A stretch of 64,000 bases of DNA from Paenibacillus sp. FSL R5-0341. GTDB lineage: Bacteria > Bacillota > Bacilli > Paenibacillales > Paenibacillaceae. The stretch lies in assembly GCF_037975235.1 (NCBI RefSeq), contig NZ_CP150241.1, positions 5,952,001 through 6,016,000 of the forward strand. Direction: 5' to 3'. The translations under genes and the position numbers were made by a program. Under the pieces are notes generated by a model, which was given only the letters and a program-made list of their open reading frames with translations, had not been told where the DNA came from and made no database searches. Positions 1-6,834 of this stretch are shown here, piece after piece; position 1 is the stretch's first letter; each line of letters opens with the position of its first letter.

Positions 1-644
1 ATTGGATAGATACACCATTTGTCGCCGGTGTTATGATGATGTGCATGTGAAATCCGGTAAATAACCGGATCGCGCAGGTTGATATTCGGTGCAGACATAT
101 CGATCTTGGCACGCAGCACTTTCTCTCCGTTCTTGAATTCGCCTGCACGCATGCGTGTGAACAGGTCGAGATTCTCTTCCACCGAACGATCACGGTACGG
201 GCTGTTCTTGCCCGGCTCCGTCAGCGTTCCGCGCATTTGACGGATTTCATCGGCGCTTTGGTCGTCGATGTAGGCTTTTCCTTTTTCAATCAACAAGACA
301 GCACGCTTGTACATCTCATCAAAATAATCCGAGGCAAAACGTTTCTCGTTCCACTCGTATCCGAGCCATTTCACGTCTTCCTGAATTGATTGAACGTACT
401 CTACATCTTCCTTGACCGGATTCGTGTCATCAAAGCGCAGATTCGTTTTGCCGCCAAATTCGCCGCCCAGCGTAAAGTTAATCCAGATCGCCTTGGCATG
501 GCCGATATGCAGATAACCGTTCGGTTCCGGAGGAAAACGGGTAATAACTTCCTGGACTTTCCCTGACCGGAGATCTTCGGTAATAATATTTTTGATAAAG
601 TTAGGTGGGGTTGTACGATTGTCCACAGGTATCAAACCTTTCAT
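1..644 (-). CDS. glnS: glutamine--tRNA ligase, N-terminal part (cut by window edge)
   Basis: Class I aminoacyl-tRNA synthetase that charges tRNA-Gln with glutamine in the cytoplasm. Only about 214 N-terminal residues are inside the window; the gene runs off the left edge. The start ATG at 644 is followed by a short leader peptide and then by the class I signature FPPEPNGYLHIGHAKAIW, and by LRFDDTNP, both typical of GlnRS/GluRS with the GlnRS-like PEPNG form. No strong Shine-Dalgarno sequence precedes the chosen start, but it is the only ATG in a good position and the upstream frame closes at about 705. Identification is from motifs and is very secure; the start is fairly secure. Confidence 0.95.
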   Translation of the reverse strand, partial: MKGLIPVDNRTTPPNFIKNIITEDLRSGKVQEVITRFPPEPNGYLHIGHAKAIWINFTLGGEFGGKTNLRFDDTNPVKEDVEYVQSIQEDVKWLGYEWNEKRFASDYFDEMYKRAVLLIEKGKAYIDDQSADEIRQMRGTLTEPGKNSPYRDRSVEENLDLFTRMRAGEFKNGEKVLRAKIDMSAPNINLRDPVIYRISHAHHHNTGDKWCIYP

Positions 645-663
645 GAATTGATTGGAGCTTTCG

Positions 664-680
664 GGAATTGCAGCAATTCC
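664..680. promoter_or_regulatory. perfect palindrome in the glnS leader
   Basis: GGAATTGC-A-GCAATTCC is a perfect 8+1+8 inverted repeat 20 bp upstream of the glnS start codon. It could be an operator or a small RNA hairpin that masks the weak ribosome binding region. No regulator can be named from the sequence. Confidence 0.4.
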
Positions 681-841
681 GGCTATAATTCCTTTATAAC
701 GAAGTCATTTCCTGAAAAAAACTGTTTTCTTGGAAAGTTTCGTACGCGTTTCATTTAAATATACCTTTAACGGGGGAGGAGTTCAATAAAGAACGGCACC
801 AAAGTCAGGATCAGCCGTGCATAAATAGGCCCAAAACCATT

Positions 842-870
842 TTGACGGGTTCGCTCGAATCATGTAGCAT
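842..870 (+). promoter_or_regulatory. sigma-A type promoter for the DUF2164 gene
   Basis: TTGACG at 842-847 and TAGCAT at 865-870 are separated by 17 bp, giving a plausible vegetative promoter. Transcription would start near 877, about 14 nt before the GGGAGGG ribosome binding site at 891-897. Confidence 0.5.
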
Positions 871-903
871 GATAGTAAAAACAAATTTAAGGGAGGGTTT
901 CCC

Positions 904-1167
904 ATTCCAACGAGCTCGCTTAAACTGACCAAAGAACAGCAGGATGAAGCCATTCGCACCATTCAGTCGTATTTCGAAGAGGAACGTGGCGAAGAACTGG
1001 GTGATCTGGCCGCTTGGGGTGTCCTCGACCTGTTCATGACACAGCTCGCTCCCTACATATATAATCAGGCACTCCGTGACGCACGCACAACGGTCAATCA
1101 ACGCATGGCCTCAATGGAAGAAGACCTGTTTGCACTGGAGCAAAAGTTGCCTAAGACTTCCCGTTAA
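904..1167 (+). CDS. DUF2164 family protein with probable ATT start codon
   Basis: Small cytoplasmic protein of 87 residues of unknown function. The core reads LTKEQQDEAIRTIQSYFEEE, GEELGDLAAWGVLDLFMTQL, APYIYNQALRDARTTVNQR and MEEDLFALEQKL, the pattern I associate with DUF2164 proteins (about 80 residues). There is no ATG, GTG or TTG between the upstream in-frame stop at 865-867 and the conserved core. The only start-like codon with a good ribosome binding site is ATT at 904, six bases after GGGAGGG (891-897). CTG at 925 is an alternative but would remove the N-terminal residues and has no ribosome binding site. The gene is preceded by its own promoter and followed 47 bp later by an acetyltransferase gene. 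Gene assignment is likely; the ATT start is an inference. Confidence 0.75.
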   Translation: MPTSSLKLTKEQQDEAIRTIQSYFEEERGEELGDLAAWGVLDLFMTQLAPYIYNQALRDARTTVNQRMASMEEDLFALEQKLPKTSR

Positions 1168-1214
1168 TCCACCAAAAATAAACCTATACTATACAAAGAA
1201 AGAAGGTTGCATTC

Positions 1215-1763
1215 ATGTTTACCTATTCATTGGATGAATATACCGAACTCCGGCCACTGGCCATGGAACATACCAAACCGCTGTTCGAACTGACGGATCG
1301 TTCGCGGGATCAACTAAGACATTGGTTGCCGTGGGTAGATCATGTGACAGAAGTGGAACACACCTCAAACTTCATTACCAACGCGTTAAAACAAGGTGCC
1401 GAGAATGGCGGCTTCACCGCCGGAGTATGGTCAAAAGGGGATCTAGCCGGCGTCATCGGATTCCACGAGATTAACTGGACCAACCGCTCGGTGAGCATCG
1501 GATACTGGCTTGGCAAAGGCTTTGAGGGTCAGGGCTTGATGACAAGCGCTTGTCGCGTTCTGGTAGACTATGCACTGGTGACCCTGGATCTGAATCGCGT
1601 CGAGATTCGCTCGGCAACGAACAACAAACGGAGTCGTGCCATCCCTGAAAGACTCGGATTCGTTCTCGAAGGTGTCATTCGTCAGGCAGAGAAGCTGCCT
1701 AAAGGATACGTGAACCATGCAGTATACGGCATGCTTCAGCATGAATGGGAACTTTTGCGCTAA
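1215..1763 (+). CDS. GNAT acetyltransferase, RimJ/RimL-like
   Basis: 182-residue GNAT-fold N-acetyltransferase of the ribosomal-protein acetylase-like group (RimL/YdaF). It has the N-terminal LRPLAMEHTKPLFEL strand-helix, the HLPW-type segment RHWLPWVDHV, the central SIGYWLGKGFEGQGLMTSA acetyl-CoA loop (motif A, Q/RxxGxG/A form) and the NxRSRAIPERLGF segment of motif B. These proteins transfer acetyl from acetyl-CoA to a protein N-terminus or small amine; the substrate cannot be read from sequence. It lies downstream of the DUF2164 gene on the same strand and ends before a bidirectional terminator at 1818-1857. A ribosome binding site GAAGG lies before the ATG. Confidence 0.88.
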   Translation: MFTYSLDEYTELRPLAMEHTKPLFELTDRSRDQLRHWLPWVDHVTEVEHTSNFITNALKQGAENGGFTAGVWSKGDLAGVIGFHEINWTNRSVSIGYWLGKGFEGQGLMTSACRVLVDYALVTLDLNRVEIRSATNNKRSRAIPERLGFVLEGVIRQAEKLPKGYVNHAVYGMLQHEWELLR

Positions 1764-1817
1764 TTCGCCTACATAATGAATCGGGAGTGATCTCTCCCAA
1801 CATATCAGAATAACAGG

Positions 1818-1857
1818 AATACCCTCTTCTCCACGGAATGTGGTGACAGAGGGTATT
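1818..1857. terminator. bidirectional terminator between convergent genes
   Basis: Inverted repeat AATACCCTCT (1818-1827) and AGAGGGTATT (1848-1857) with an inner CCAC/GTGG pair. It separates the convergent acetyltransferase and SDR genes, and A/T-rich flanks suit both directions. Confidence 0.75.
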
Positions 1858-1879
1858 TATGTTATTGTATTAATAACTT

Positions 1880-2668
1880 TTATAGGGCTCGGACCATGCC
1901 ACCATCCACGATTAATGAGGTGCCTGTAATGTACGTATTGGCCCCGGATAACAGGAATACCACCGCTTTGGCAAACTCCTCCGGTTGACCGTAACGTCCG
2001 AGTGGAATCTCTTTACGGAATTGGTCAGAGACCTCTTCCTCACTGATTCCATTCTGCTCTGCCCGTGCTGCATCCAGCTCACGAATACGGTCTGTTGCAA
2101 TACGCCCTGGCGCGACAGTGTTGATCAAAATACCGTATGGAGCCAGCTCTTGAGACAAGGTCTTCGCCAATCCGAAAACGCCGGTACGGAACGTGTTGGA
2201 CAGCACCAGACCCGGAATCGGCTGTTTCACCGAAGTTGAAGCGATATTGACAATGTGTCCTCCGCTTTCTTTCATATAGGGAAGAGCACCACGAATCAGC
2301 CTGACATAACTGAGCACATTTAATTCGAATGCACGTTCCCAATCCTCATCCGTCAGTGACTCAAATGAACCCGATGGAGGTCCACCCGAATTGTTCACCA
2401 GAATATCAATCTGTCCGAACATTTCTGCTGTCTTGTGAATCAGAGCCTCAATATCTTCCTTGCGTGTCACATCGGTTGCACAATATTCCACACGTCCTCC
2501 ACCACCAAGCTCCAGAAGCTCCTGCTTCACTGCTGCGAGCTTTTCTTCGCTTCGGCTGGCGAGCATGACATCAGCACCTTCTGCTGCCAATTGAGCGGCT
2601 ACCGCTTTGCCCAGCCCTCGACTGGAAGCCAGCACCAGTGCTTTTTTACCTTGAAGTCCCATGTCCAT
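1880..2668 (-). CDS. atypical SDR family protein (BKR-like, lacks catalytic Tyr/Lys)
   Basis: 262-residue short-chain dehydrogenase/reductase-fold protein. The Rossmann start reads ASSRGLGKA (residues 14-22) in place of the usual TGxxxGxG, NNSGG (92-96) replaces NNAG, and Ser144 is present. At the Tyr-x-x-x-Lys position it has Ser157-Asn-Thr-Phe-Arg161, so both the catalytic Tyr and Lys are absent. The C-terminal NTVAPGRIATDRIREL and TGTSLIVDGGM are standard SDR elements. This matches my recollection of the conserved-domain group BKR_like_SDR_like, described as lacking a perfect cofactor motif and catalytic tetrad. An AGGAGG site precedes the ATG. It lies 27 bp after the acetyltransferase gene at 2696-3196 and is probably cotranscribed with it. 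Redox activity should not be assumed. Confidence 0.85.
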   Translation of the reverse strand: MDMGLQGKKALVLASSRGLGKAVAAQLAAEGADVMLASRSEEKLAAVKQELLELGGGGRVEYCATDVTRKEDIEALIHKTAEMFGQIDILVNNSGGPPSGSFESLTDEDWERAFELNVLSYVRLIRGALPYMKESGGHIVNIASTSVKQPIPGLVLSNTFRTGVFGLAKTLSQELAPYGILINTVAPGRIATDRIRELDAARAEQNGISEEEVSDQFRKEIPLGRYGQPEEFAKAVVFLLSGANTYITGTSLIVDGGMVRAL

Positions 2669-2695
2669 CGTTGTTCCTCCTCCTCTGCTACATCT

Positions 2696-3196
2696 CTATT
2701 TGGTCTGGATAAAATAACCCATAAGAATATCATCCACATACTTGCCGCCGATATAAAACTCGGATACCAACCTGCCTTCTGTCACGAATCCACACTGTGT
2801 ATAAAACGTAATCGCTCCCGGATTACTGGAAAGTACGCGCAGCCTGAGCTTGCGAACGCCTTGTTCGATCGCATGCTGCTTGATGGCATCCATCAACGCT
2901 GTAGCAATGCCACAACGCCGATCATGAGGATGAACCGCAATATGAATCTCGTAGACATGACGGTTGACGGGCATACCTGTGGCTGGTTGAAAGCCCACAT
3001 AACCACATACCCGCTCTCCCTGCACCGCAATCAATTGGCTGCCTGGCGGACAATGCTGCAGATATTGCTGTCTGGAGCGCCAATGCATCGGTGCAGGAGA
3101 GGTATATTGGTCCCATACCAGGGTGTCCAACTCCATTAGCTGGGCGGCATCTTTAATTTCGGATGGACGAATCGTAAATATATGGCTGGTAAGCAT
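2696..3196 (-). CDS. GNAT family N-acetyltransferase
   Basis: 166-residue GNAT acetyltransferase. Visible elements are the N-terminal IRPSEIKDAAQLMELD, the strand VCGYVGFQP, the strand EIHIAVHPHDRRCGIATALM containing the acetyl-CoA pyrophosphate loop (R/Q-x-x-G-I/A form), and LRLRVLSSNPGAITFYTQCGF near the C terminus. The acceptor substrate is unknown. It is the first gene of a probable two-gene minus-strand unit with the SDR gene, divergent from the MerR-methyltransferase gene. An AAAGG ribosome binding site lies upstream of the ATG. Confidence 0.88.
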   Translation of the reverse strand: MLTSHIFTIRPSEIKDAAQLMELDTLVWDQYTSPAPMHWRSRQQYLQHCPPGSQLIAVQGERVCGYVGFQPATGMPVNRHVYEIHIAVHPHDRRCGIATALMDAIKQHAIEQGVRKLRLRVLSSNPGAITFYTQCGFVTEGRLVSEFYIGGKYVDDILMGYFIQTK

Positions 3197-3403
3197 AATG
3201 ATTCAACCTTTCGTGCTATAGTCGACAACGCTGTACGTTACAACGTCGGGAAAGTTTAGAAAATGAAGATTATTAAAAACTTAAAATATATCGTTCGTTC
3301 GCTTCACTGATTATAATTCTTTGCTCTATATATTGTAGCATAGCCTCAGCTTCGACTAAAATTCCACTCGATATTGAACCTTTTCGCAAAATGAAATAAA
3401 CGC

Positions 3404-3434
3404 TTAACCTTGCCGTAACGTCATGGTTTATACT
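3404..3434 (+). promoter_or_regulatory. MerR-type promoter with 19-bp spacer and dyad operator
   Basis: TTAACC (3404-3409) and TATACT (3429-3434) are separated by 19 bp, the overlong spacer typical of MerR-regulated promoters. The spacer region contains a dyad centred on 3417 that spans 3406-3428; 9 of 11 base pairs are symmetric, with outer arms AACC and GGTT. It lies directly upstream of a gene with an N-terminal MerR domain, so autoregulation is the natural reading. Confidence 0.6.
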
Positions 3435-3458
3435 GGTTCGATAAGGAGGGGATGCATG

Positions 3459-4661
3459 ATGAATATCAAAGAGGCCGCAAGCAGGCTTGGTATATCGGCG
3501 AGAGCCATTCGTTTTTATGAGGAAAAAGGATTAATTCTACCCGCCAAACAGTCCAATAACGGGTATCGTACCTATACCGAAAATGATATCTGGCGGCTTC
3601 AGACCATTGCTGCGCTGCGTGAGATTGGCATGTCCCTGCAGGATATCACACACGCGCTAGGAGAGATTGATCAGGGGAACCAGCAGCGGCTGGAAGAATA
3701 TCTGGAGCTGCAACAGGCCGTCATGTATGCCCAGTGGATAGAGCTGAAACGGATGATGGATACAACCCAGCGCATGATAGACCTGAATCGTCAGGACGGT
3801 CCGCTGGATGTCAGCCATCTGCACGACCTTGCAGACAGTGCGCGTCGCCTGCGTGAAGCACGGCAGAACTGGCATGATCGGTGGAATTATGATACGCAGG
3901 CAGCCATCCATGATCAGCGAGTGCAAGCAGCAAGCAGAGTCAGTACTGGACAAGCCAATTCAGAGGGCAGACATCATTCAGACACCCCCTCGCCTATAAG
4001 CGATGAGATTGAAGTTTCACATCCACACCATAATGCAGATAGAGATCATTCCACGCCAGACGATTCCAATGATACGGTACAGTCTTCCTTTTATCTATAT
4101 CACAACTATGACGAAGCGCTCGAACAGACAGCTCATTGGATCTCTCCCGCTCTTGGTGAGAAAGGACTCGATATTGGTACAGGCACAGGTAATCTGGCTG
4201 GGAAACTGCTACAGCACGGCGCAGACATGACCGCAATCGACCAATCCCGGGAGATGCTGCGCAGATGTCGTACCAAATATCCTGAGATGCATGTGAAACT
4301 TGGTAATTTCCTGGCGCTGCCTTTTGCTGATCATTCCTTCGACTTTGTTGTATCCAGCTTCGCCTTCCATCATCTGAGTCCAGACCAGCAACTACTGGCA
4401 TTACAGGAGATGCAGCGGGTTTTAACCTCACGCGGGCGTATCGGTCTAACTGATCTAATGTTTGTTGATGCGACTCACCGTGATTCCTATATTCAGCAGG
4501 CAGAAACCACAGGACACGAGGAACAGCTGAGTGCCTTGCGCGAACGTCACTTCCCTCTGCTAGGTGAGCTATGCGGCTGGCTGGAGCAACAGGGCTACGT
4601 AACCAAGCATGTGCGGCATAATGAGCTGTTGCATACGTTGCTGGCAGTTCCGCTGCGGTGA
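3459..4661 (+). CDS. MerR regulator fused to SAM-dependent methyltransferase
   Basis: About 400-residue fusion. Residues 1-70 form a MerR winged helix-turn-helix (NIKEAASRLGISARAIRFYE, then YRTYTENDIWRLQTIAALRE), followed by the helical MerR linker and a low-complexity polar linker with Asp/His/Ser. The C-terminal half (from about residue 210) is a class I methyltransferase with motif I LDIGTGTGNLAGKLL, AIDQSREML and the FVVSSFAFHHL motif. The start was set at ATG 3459, seven bases after AAGGAGGGG (3443-3451); ATG 3456 is equally in frame. The gene follows a MerR-type promoter with a matching dyad. The fusion suggests that ligand binding by, or product of, the methyltransferase domain controls the regulator, or that it methylates an inducing toxic compound. 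Target and substrate are unknown. Confidence 0.85.
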   Translation: MNIKEAASRLGISARAIRFYEEKGLILPAKQSNNGYRTYTENDIWRLQTIAALREIGMSLQDITHALGEIDQGNQQRLEEYLELQQAVMYAQWIELKRMMDTTQRMIDLNRQDGPLDVSHLHDLADSARRLREARQNWHDRWNYDTQAAIHDQRVQAASRVSTGQANSEGRHHSDTPSPISDEIEVSHPHHNADRDHSTPDDSNDTVQSSFYLYHNYDEALEQTAHWISPALGEKGLDIGTGTGNLAGKLLQHGADMTAIDQSREMLRRCRTKYPEMHVKLGNFLALPFADHSFDFVVSSFAFHHLSPDQQLLALQEMQRVLTSRGRIGLTDLMFVDATHRDSYIQQAETTGHEEQLSALRERHFPLLGELCGWLEQQGYVTKHVRHNELLHTLLAVPLR

Positions 4662-4765
4662 ACATCGAAACACCAAGAGCGTACAAATGAAATAAATAGA
4701 TTTACATTAGGACAATGTGTTCTCCCTCACAAAACGCTTCAAAGTACGTCTCCTTCATATGTATA

Positions 4766-4810
4766 AAAAAAGACTCCACAATGATGAAAATAGTGGAGTT
4801 TTTTGAGTTT
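4766..4810. terminator. intrinsic terminator of the MerR-methyltransferase gene
   Basis: ACTCCAC (4773-4779) pairs with GTGGAGT (4793-4799) and is followed by a T-rich tract; an A-tract precedes it, so it may act in both directions. Confidence 0.75.
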
Positions 4811-5112
4811 TTTTTGAGTTTTCCCGCGGTGTCTTCCGTGATTTTTATGCTGAAATAAATATCGTCGTGGAACAACCTTTCTATGAATACATAGTGTGTT
4901 TCTAAAGCATTGTTATCCTGTAATCAAGTAACACTTACCTTTTTAATAGATACTCATTGGTTTAAGCAGAATTTGAATGTAAAACCCGAGTAAGAGATCC
5001 ATGTATTAACATCAAATAATCATTATACCATTTTTTAAAATTGTAAGATATATACAATCACATAGAAGTTTTTTTGAATACGACTGTATAATAATGGAAA
5101 TATTAACGAATT

Positions 5113-5141
5113 TGTAAAACCTACGTAAATTCTGCGTAAAT
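5113..5141 (+). promoter_or_regulatory. three 11-bp-spaced GTAAA direct repeats upstream of the island operon
   Basis: GTAAA occurs at 5114, 5125 and 5136, the last two extended to CGTAAAT. An 11-bp period places the repeats on one face of the helix, as seen for OmpR/PhoB-type response regulators. The array ends about 42 bp before the first start codon. No such regulator is encoded in the island. Confidence 0.4.
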
Positions 5142-5183
5142 ATTTATTCCTAAATTTATAAGTAAAGGTGGTGTGCTCCTTTA

Positions 5184-5699
5184 ATGACCGAAAATCATCG
5201 GAAAATTAAGTTTGAGAAACAGCTGTTATTGAATTTTATAAGAGATGTAAAAAAACAATTCCCTAAAAAAGCATATGGCTACTTTTTATCAACAGAGCCA
5301 GCTGGTGAGCCTTCTGAGTACATAATTATGCAAGAAGATGTACGAGGTTCTTTCTTAGACTATTTCTCATCTTATGGAAATTACTACAAAGATCATGATG
5401 ATGCCGGATTTTTAACTTCTCCAGAAGAAACTATTAAGATCGAAAAGTATATTCGACAAAATAAGTTTTTCAAAGTGGGGGTATTCCACAGTCATCAACG
5501 ACACCCCGCTATATTAGCAAGGGTAGATGTCGATCTACATCCCTCATCTAGTGTTTGGCATCTTCTAATCTCTTTACGGACATTAGAATATCCCCAAATC
5601 AGAGTTTTTGAAGTAAGCCCTGATAAACAAGTAAAAGAAATTAAAATTGAGTTGGCAGAACAGGAGGACCAAAATGAAGCAAGCTATACATTTTACTGA
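5184..5699 (+). CDS. JAMM/MPN-like (Mov34-type) protein with altered catalytic residues
   Basis: 171-residue stand-alone JAB1/MPN-type protein, the size of bacterial Mec+/QbsD isopeptidases that process ubiquitin-like sulfur carriers. The zinc-ligand motif His102-Ser-His104-x10-Asp115 is intact in FHSHQRHPAILARVD. The Ser of the canonical HxHx7SxxD motif is Ala112. The N-terminal catalytic Glu, normally in a PxEACG-like segment, appears replaced by Lys29 in FPKKAYG. Zinc binding is therefore likely but hydrolysis is doubtful unless another residue substitutes. AAAGGTGG lies 10 bp before the ATG. It is the first gene of the island operon and overlaps the next gene by 26 bp. The partner should be the MoaD-like protein at 6561-6833. 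Confidence 0.8.
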   Translation: MTENHRKIKFEKQLLLNFIRDVKKQFPKKAYGYFLSTEPAGEPSEYIIMQEDVRGSFLDYFSSYGNYYKDHDDAGFLTSPEETIKIEKYIRQNKFFKVGVFHSHQRHPAILARVDVDLHPSSSVWHLLISLRTLEYPQIRVFEVSPDKQVKEIKIELAEQEDQNEASYTFY

Positions 5700-6564
5700 G
5701 ATGAGTAAATCGTATAATGAAGATGAGCTTGTCCAATTCCTTAGAACAATCTTCTCTGTTAATCGATTTGGAAAACCTGTAGTAACAAATAATCATGTTC
5801 TTTATGAAGCTTACCAATTGCTTAGAGACTTACCTTTACACATTAAAGAAGAAATTCTATATACAAGATTTTATAAGGATAATGAAAAACGCTATAAAGA
5901 ATTGATAGCTAAATGGATGATTGAATTACCTGGGGGCACATTTAATATGGGGAATCACAAAGAGGCTGAATACTTATATTGTGGAGAAGAGCCTTTACAT
6001 GAGGTATACCTCTCACCCTATAAAATGATGTCAATTCCAGTTTCAACTAGTTTGTATAAAGAGTTTGATCCTGATTATCAAGACGCCCCTCAAAATTATC
6101 CTGCAACTAGTATAACTTGGTACGACAGTTTTATGTTTGCAATTTGGTGTAATACTGATCTACCAACCGAAGCAGAGTGGGAATATGCAGCAAAAGGAGG
6201 GAAAAATCATCACTATCCAACTGACGAACATTCTCTAATTGATTACGCATGGTTTAGTGATAATTCTGGAGGTAAATTGCATGTAATCGGCCAAAAGAAG
6301 CAGAACAATTATGGCTTATATGATATTAACGGTAATGTTTGGGAATGGTGTTTGGACACTTATAACTCTAATTATTATTCAAAAACTGCCTCTCATAACC
6401 CCGTAAATATAAATGATGGAGAAAACAGAGTCTGTCGAGGAGGAAGTTTTCATTCATTTATAGATATGTGCAGAAATAATTTCAGGCATCATGAACCTGC
6501 ATCATTTCATGCTTATGATCTTGGTTTTAGGTTAGTTAAACATGAAGGAGGACAAATTCAATGA
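5674..6564 (+). CDS. SUMF1/formylglycine-generating-enzyme-like protein
   Basis: 296 residues. An N-terminal helical part (1-80) precedes an FGE-sulfatase domain: ELPGGTFNMGN (84-94), the EEPLHEVYLSPY strand, ITWYDSFMFAIWC, LPTEAEWEYAAKGG (163-176), GLYDINGNVWEWCLD (214-228), RVCRGGSF (252-259) and LGFRLVKHE. The family includes copper-dependent formylglycine-generating enzymes and the iron-dependent EgtB/OvoA sulfoxide synthases. Of the FGE copper-binding Cys pair only the second (Cys266) is present; the first aligns to Ser261. No DinB-like HxxxHxE iron site is apparent. The region after the first strand is shorter than usual. ATG 5674 was chosen because AGGAGG (5662-5667) precedes it. It overlaps both neighbours. 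A role in carbon-sulfur or other oxidative chemistry is an inference. Confidence 0.82.
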   Translation: MKQAIHFTEMSKSYNEDELVQFLRTIFSVNRFGKPVVTNNHVLYEAYQLLRDLPLHIKEEILYTRFYKDNEKRYKELIAKWMIELPGGTFNMGNHKEAEYLYCGEEPLHEVYLSPYKMMSIPVSTSLYKEFDPDYQDAPQNYPATSITWYDSFMFAIWCNTDLPTEAEWEYAAKGGKNHHYPTDEHSLIDYAWFSDNSGGKLHVIGQKKQNNYGLYDINGNVWEWCLDTYNSNYYSKTASHNPVNINDGENRVCRGGSFHSFIDMCRNNFRHHEPASFHAYDLGFRLVKHEGGQIQ

Positions 6565-6833
6565 TTACAGTAATCTTGCCGCAATTCTTAACATCTTTAG
6601 CTAGAAATCAACAAGAAATACAAGTAGAAGTAACGGATTTGGCAGAACTCGAAAATTATTTGGCATCTAGCTTTCCAGCATTAAAGGAAAAGTTATGGGA
6701 ATCAAATGGCACTACTAAAAGAAATGTATTGTTTGTTTTAAACGATAATTTAATTAAATTTGAAGATTACAAAGTAATTCAGTTTAAGCAAGATGATGAA
6801 TTAAATATCATTTTACAGTTTGCTGGTGGTTAA
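6561..6833 (+). CDS. MoaD/ThiS-like ubiquitin-fold sulfur carrier
   Basis: 90-residue beta-grasp protein ending in Phe-Ala-Gly-Gly at the very C terminus, the hallmark of MoaD, ThiS, CysO and related carriers whose terminal glycine is adenylated by an E1 and converted to a thiocarboxylate. The pattern MITVILPQFLTSLA ... VLFVLNDNLI ... QDDELNIILQFAGG fits the MoaD family. Because it already ends in Gly-Gly, unlike QbsE, no C-terminal trimming by the JAMM protein is needed. Its ATG overlaps the previous stop by four bases, indicating translational coupling. The partners should be the E1 at 8158-8913 and the JAMM-like protein. Confidence 0.88.
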   Translation: MITVILPQFLTSLARNQQEIQVEVTDLAELENYLASSFPALKEKLWESNGTTKRNVLFVLNDNLIKFEDYKVIQFKQDDELNIILQFAGG

Positions 6834-6834
6834 T

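Larger units (their letters stand above)
4662..5183. other. AT-rich intergenic region before the island operon
   Basis: No credible gene. It holds a terminator (4766-4810), a small dyad TTGTA/TACAA (5041-5045 and 5053-5057), a -10-like TATAAT at 5087-5092 without an obvious -35 element, and an 11-bp-periodic direct repeat (5113-5141). Base composition becomes strongly AT-rich from about 4850 onward and stays so to the end of the island. Confidence 0.6.

Noticed and set aside
661..903. T-box or other riboswitch in the glnS leader
   Set aside because: No T-box sequence, specifier stem or terminator/antiterminator pair could be found; only a short palindrome is visible.
811..1101. Minus-strand open frame opposite the DUF2164 gene
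   Set aside because: It is antisense to a gene with recognisable protein-family pattern, promoter and ribosome binding site.
3994..4686. Minus-strand frame of 230 codons opposite the MerR-methyltransferase gene
   Set aside because: Antisense shadow of a gene with two recognised domains.
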